NCBI GenBank assembly: GCA_018335615.1
Contig: JAGXRS010000228.1
Location: forward strand, 1-7,141
Source: Hydrogenophaga sp.
GTDB taxonomy: Bacteria > Pseudomonadota > Gammaproteobacteria > Burkholderiales > Burkholderiaceae_C
Length of the DNA stretch: 7,141 nt
Direction of reading: 5' to 3'
The translations under genes and the position numbers were made by a program. Within the stretch, counting starts at the first letter, position 1. The number at the start of each line of letters is the position of its first letter. The notes under the pieces were generated by a model. It saw only the letters and a program-made list of their open reading frames with translations. It was not told the DNA's origin and did not search any database. Shown in pieces: positions 6,048-7,141 of this stretch.

Positions 6048-6650
6048 ATGAGCCAACAACCCCACACCGACGCCACCCCGACGCCCGATCAGGCAGCCCA
6101 GCACACGGCCGCCCCTGAGTCCCAGAACGCCGCGCCCGTGAGCCCGGAAGAAGCCGAGGCCGCCGCTGCAGCGAACGAAGCGGATGCGCAGACCGCCCTG
6201 GCGGCCGAGCTTGCCACGCTGAAAGCACAGAACACGGACCTGGCCGAGCAGTTCCTGCGCGCCAAGGCCGAGGCCGAGAACACCCGCCGCCGTGCCGACG
6301 ATGAAATGGCCAAGGCCCGCAAGTTCGCCGTGGAAAGCTTTGCCGAAAGCCTGCTGGCCGTGGCCGACAGCCTGGAAGCCGGCCTGGCGGTGCAGGAAGC
6401 CACGCGTGAGCAGCTGCGCGAAGGCTCAGAGGCCACGCTCAAGCAGCTCAAGAGCGCGCTGGAGCGCCACAAGGTGGTGCAGATCAACCCGGCCGCGGGC
6501 GCCAAGTTCGACCCGCACCAGCACCAGGCCATCAGCATGGTGCCCGCCGAGCAGGAAGCCAACACCATCGTCGCCGTGCTGCAGAAGGGCTACCTGATCG
6601 CCGACCGCGTGCTGCGCCCCGCCCTCGTGACGGTGGCAGCCCCGAAGTGA
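6048..6650 (+). CDS. grpE: GrpE, nucleotide exchange factor of DnaK
   Basis: The 200-residue protein matches GrpE in length and layout. Residues 1-45 are an acidic, Ala/Pro/Gln-rich disordered tail. About 46-110 is the long dimerising helix, containing the conserved stretch FLRAKAEAENTRRR (69-82) and the FAVESFAESLLAVADSLE segment. The C-terminal beta domain that contacts DnaK starts near KVVQINPAAGAKFDP (142-156) and ends with the conserved KGYLIADRVLRPALV (180-194). GrpE releases ADP from DnaK, resetting the chaperone cycle, and its long helix acts as a thermosensor in known homologues. It is followed 106 bp later by dnaK, as in many betaproteobacteria. There is no obvious Shine-Dalgarno before the ATG; upstream in-frame starts are not supported. 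Expression is probably heat-inducible through the sigma-32 site at 5971-5998. Confidence 0.96.
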   Translation: MSQQPHTDATPTPDQAAQHTAAPESQNAAPVSPEEAEAAAAANEADAQTALAAELATLKAQNTDLAEQFLRAKAEAENTRRRADDEMAKARKFAVESFAESLLAVADSLEAGLAVQEATREQLREGSEATLKQLKSALERHKVVQINPAAGAKFDPHQHQAISMVPAEQEANTIVAVLQKGYLIADRVLRPALVTVAAPK

Positions 6651-6668
6651 ACCTTTTATGAGCCTGGT

Positions 6669-6701
6669 GGCCCGGCGCCCTTGAAAAAACGGCGCCTGGT
6701 C
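6669..6701 (+). other. Inverted repeat between grpE and dnaK, enclosing the dnaK -35 element
   Basis: GGCGCC at 6674-6679 pairs with GGCGCC at 6691-6696 across an 11-base loop. After one C-T mismatch the stem can extend by four more pairs (6669-6672 with 6698-6701, one of them G-U). The only T-run (6720-6724) is about 19 bases further on, so it is not a canonical terminator. In RNA reading through from grpE it could act as a partial terminator or a processing/stability hairpin; in DNA it frames the sigma-32 -35 element. Confidence 0.5.
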
Positions 6702-6710
6702 CACACATCT
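6680..6710 (+). promoter_or_regulatory. Predicted sigma-32 (RpoH) promoter of dnaK
   Basis: CTTGAAA (6680-6686) is a perfect sigma-32 -35 element, preceded by the CC that extended forms of the consensus also show. After 16 bases comes ACACATCT (6703-6710), matching CCCCATNT at five of seven fixed positions. The predicted start is near 6717, with a leader of about 40 bases before the dnaK ATG. It would let dnaK be transcribed independently of grpE, at higher level. Confidence 0.65.
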
Positions 6711-6745
6711 CACCCATCCTTTTTCACCAATCTATTTTTCGTACC

Positions 6746-6749
6746 GGAG
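6746..6749 (+). promoter_or_regulatory. Ribosome binding site of dnaK
   Basis: GGAG lies 7 bases before the ATG at 6757. It is a clear site, in contrast to grpE, which shows none; this is consistent with higher DnaK than GrpE synthesis. Confidence 0.8.
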
Positions 6750-6756
6750 CAACAAC

Positions 6757-7141
6757 ATGGGAAGAATCATCGGCATCGACCTGGGCACCACCAATTCGTG
6801 CGTGTCCATCATGGAAGGCAACACCACCAAGGTGATCGAGAACTCGGAAGGTGCGCGCACCACGCCGTCGATCGTGGCCTACCAGGAAGACGGTGAAGTG
6901 CTGGTCGGCGCCAGCGCCAAGCGCCAGGCCGTGACCAACCCGCGCAACACCCTGTACGCGATCAAGCGCCTGATCGGCCGCAAGTTCACCGAGAAAGAAG
7001 TCCAGAAGGACATCGACCTCATGCCCTACTCCATCGTGGCCGCCGACAACGGCGACGCCTGGGTGGAAGTGCGCGGCAAGAAGCTGTCGGCCCAGCAGGT
7101 CTCGGCCGACATCCTGCGCAAGATGAAGAAGACCGCCGAGG
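6757..7141 (+). CDS. dnaK: Chaperone DnaK (Hsp70), N-terminal part, cut by window end
   Basis: The visible 128 codons encode the start of the Hsp70 ATPase domain. The phosphate-1 motif GIDLGTTNSCV is at residues 6-16, with Asp8 and Thr11/Thr12 in place to bind Mg-ATP. The segment GARTTPSIV (32-40) and Lys70 in YAIKRLIGR follow; Lys70 is the catalytic lysine with the same number as in E. coli DnaK. Roughly 510 further residues (the rest of the ATPase domain, the linker, the substrate-binding domain and the lid) lie outside the window. DnaK binds exposed hydrophobic segments of client proteins in an ATP-driven cycle with GrpE and, presumably encoded downstream, DnaJ. No sequence oddities are seen in the visible part. 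Confidence 0.98.
   Translation, partial: MGRIIGIDLGTTNSCVSIMEGNTTKVIENSEGARTTPSIVAYQEDGEVLVGASAKRQAVTNPRNTLYAIKRLIGRKFTEKEVQKDIDLMPYSIVAADNGDAWVEVRGKKLSAQQVSADILRKMKKTAE

Noticed and set aside
5908..6228. N-terminal extension of the FAH protein by 107 residues
   Set aside because: It would overlap the grpE promoter and the first 180 bases of grpE, and family members start at the MKLFRHG-type N-terminus.

Overview
The window is GC-rich, tightly packed bacterial chromosome. Codon choice, protein sequences and the grpE-dnaK arrangement point to a betaproteobacterium, most likely in the Comamonadaceae (Hydrogenophaga/Acidovorax-like); this is judged by eye, not by a database search. I see no mobile elements, CRISPR array, tRNA or rRNA.

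Region 1 (about 1-3862, plus strand) is a CoA-thioester catabolism operon whose start may lie to the left of the window. In order it holds an HSD10-like short-chain dehydrogenase, a hot-dog thioesterase of the 4-hydroxybenzoyl-CoA thioesterase type, a flavin-reductase-like FMN protein and a large acyl-CoA dehydrogenase. Gaps are 30-51 bp. The dehydrogenase and the acyl-CoA dehydrogenase supply two beta-oxidation steps, and the thioesterase would release stalled (probably aromatic) acyl-CoAs. This fits the lower half of an aerobic aromatic-CoA pathway. The gene set reminds me of the 2-aminobenzoyl-CoA type clusters of Azoarcus, but the signature ligase and monooxygenase genes are not in view.

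Region 2 (3863-5012, plus strand) carries two regulators: a MarR-family protein directly behind the operon, probably its regulator, and a small HxlR-type protein behind a 180-bp gap that contains an operator-like dyad.

Region 3 (5059-5907, minus strand) is a fumarylacetoacetate-hydrolase family enzyme. It converges on the HxlR gene and diverges from grpE.

Region 4 (5908-7141, plus strand) is the start of the heat-shock chaperone locus: grpE, then dnaK cut by the window edge. Both have a good match to a sigma-32 (RpoH) promoter just upstream. The dnaK -35 element sits in the loop of a GC-rich inverted repeat. No CIRCE/HrcA operator is visible, so sigma-32 control looks likely.

I do not see a wholly new system. 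The points most worth a second look are the regulatory layout at grpE/dnaK, the dyad before the HxlR gene, and the identity of the substrate of the CoA operon.
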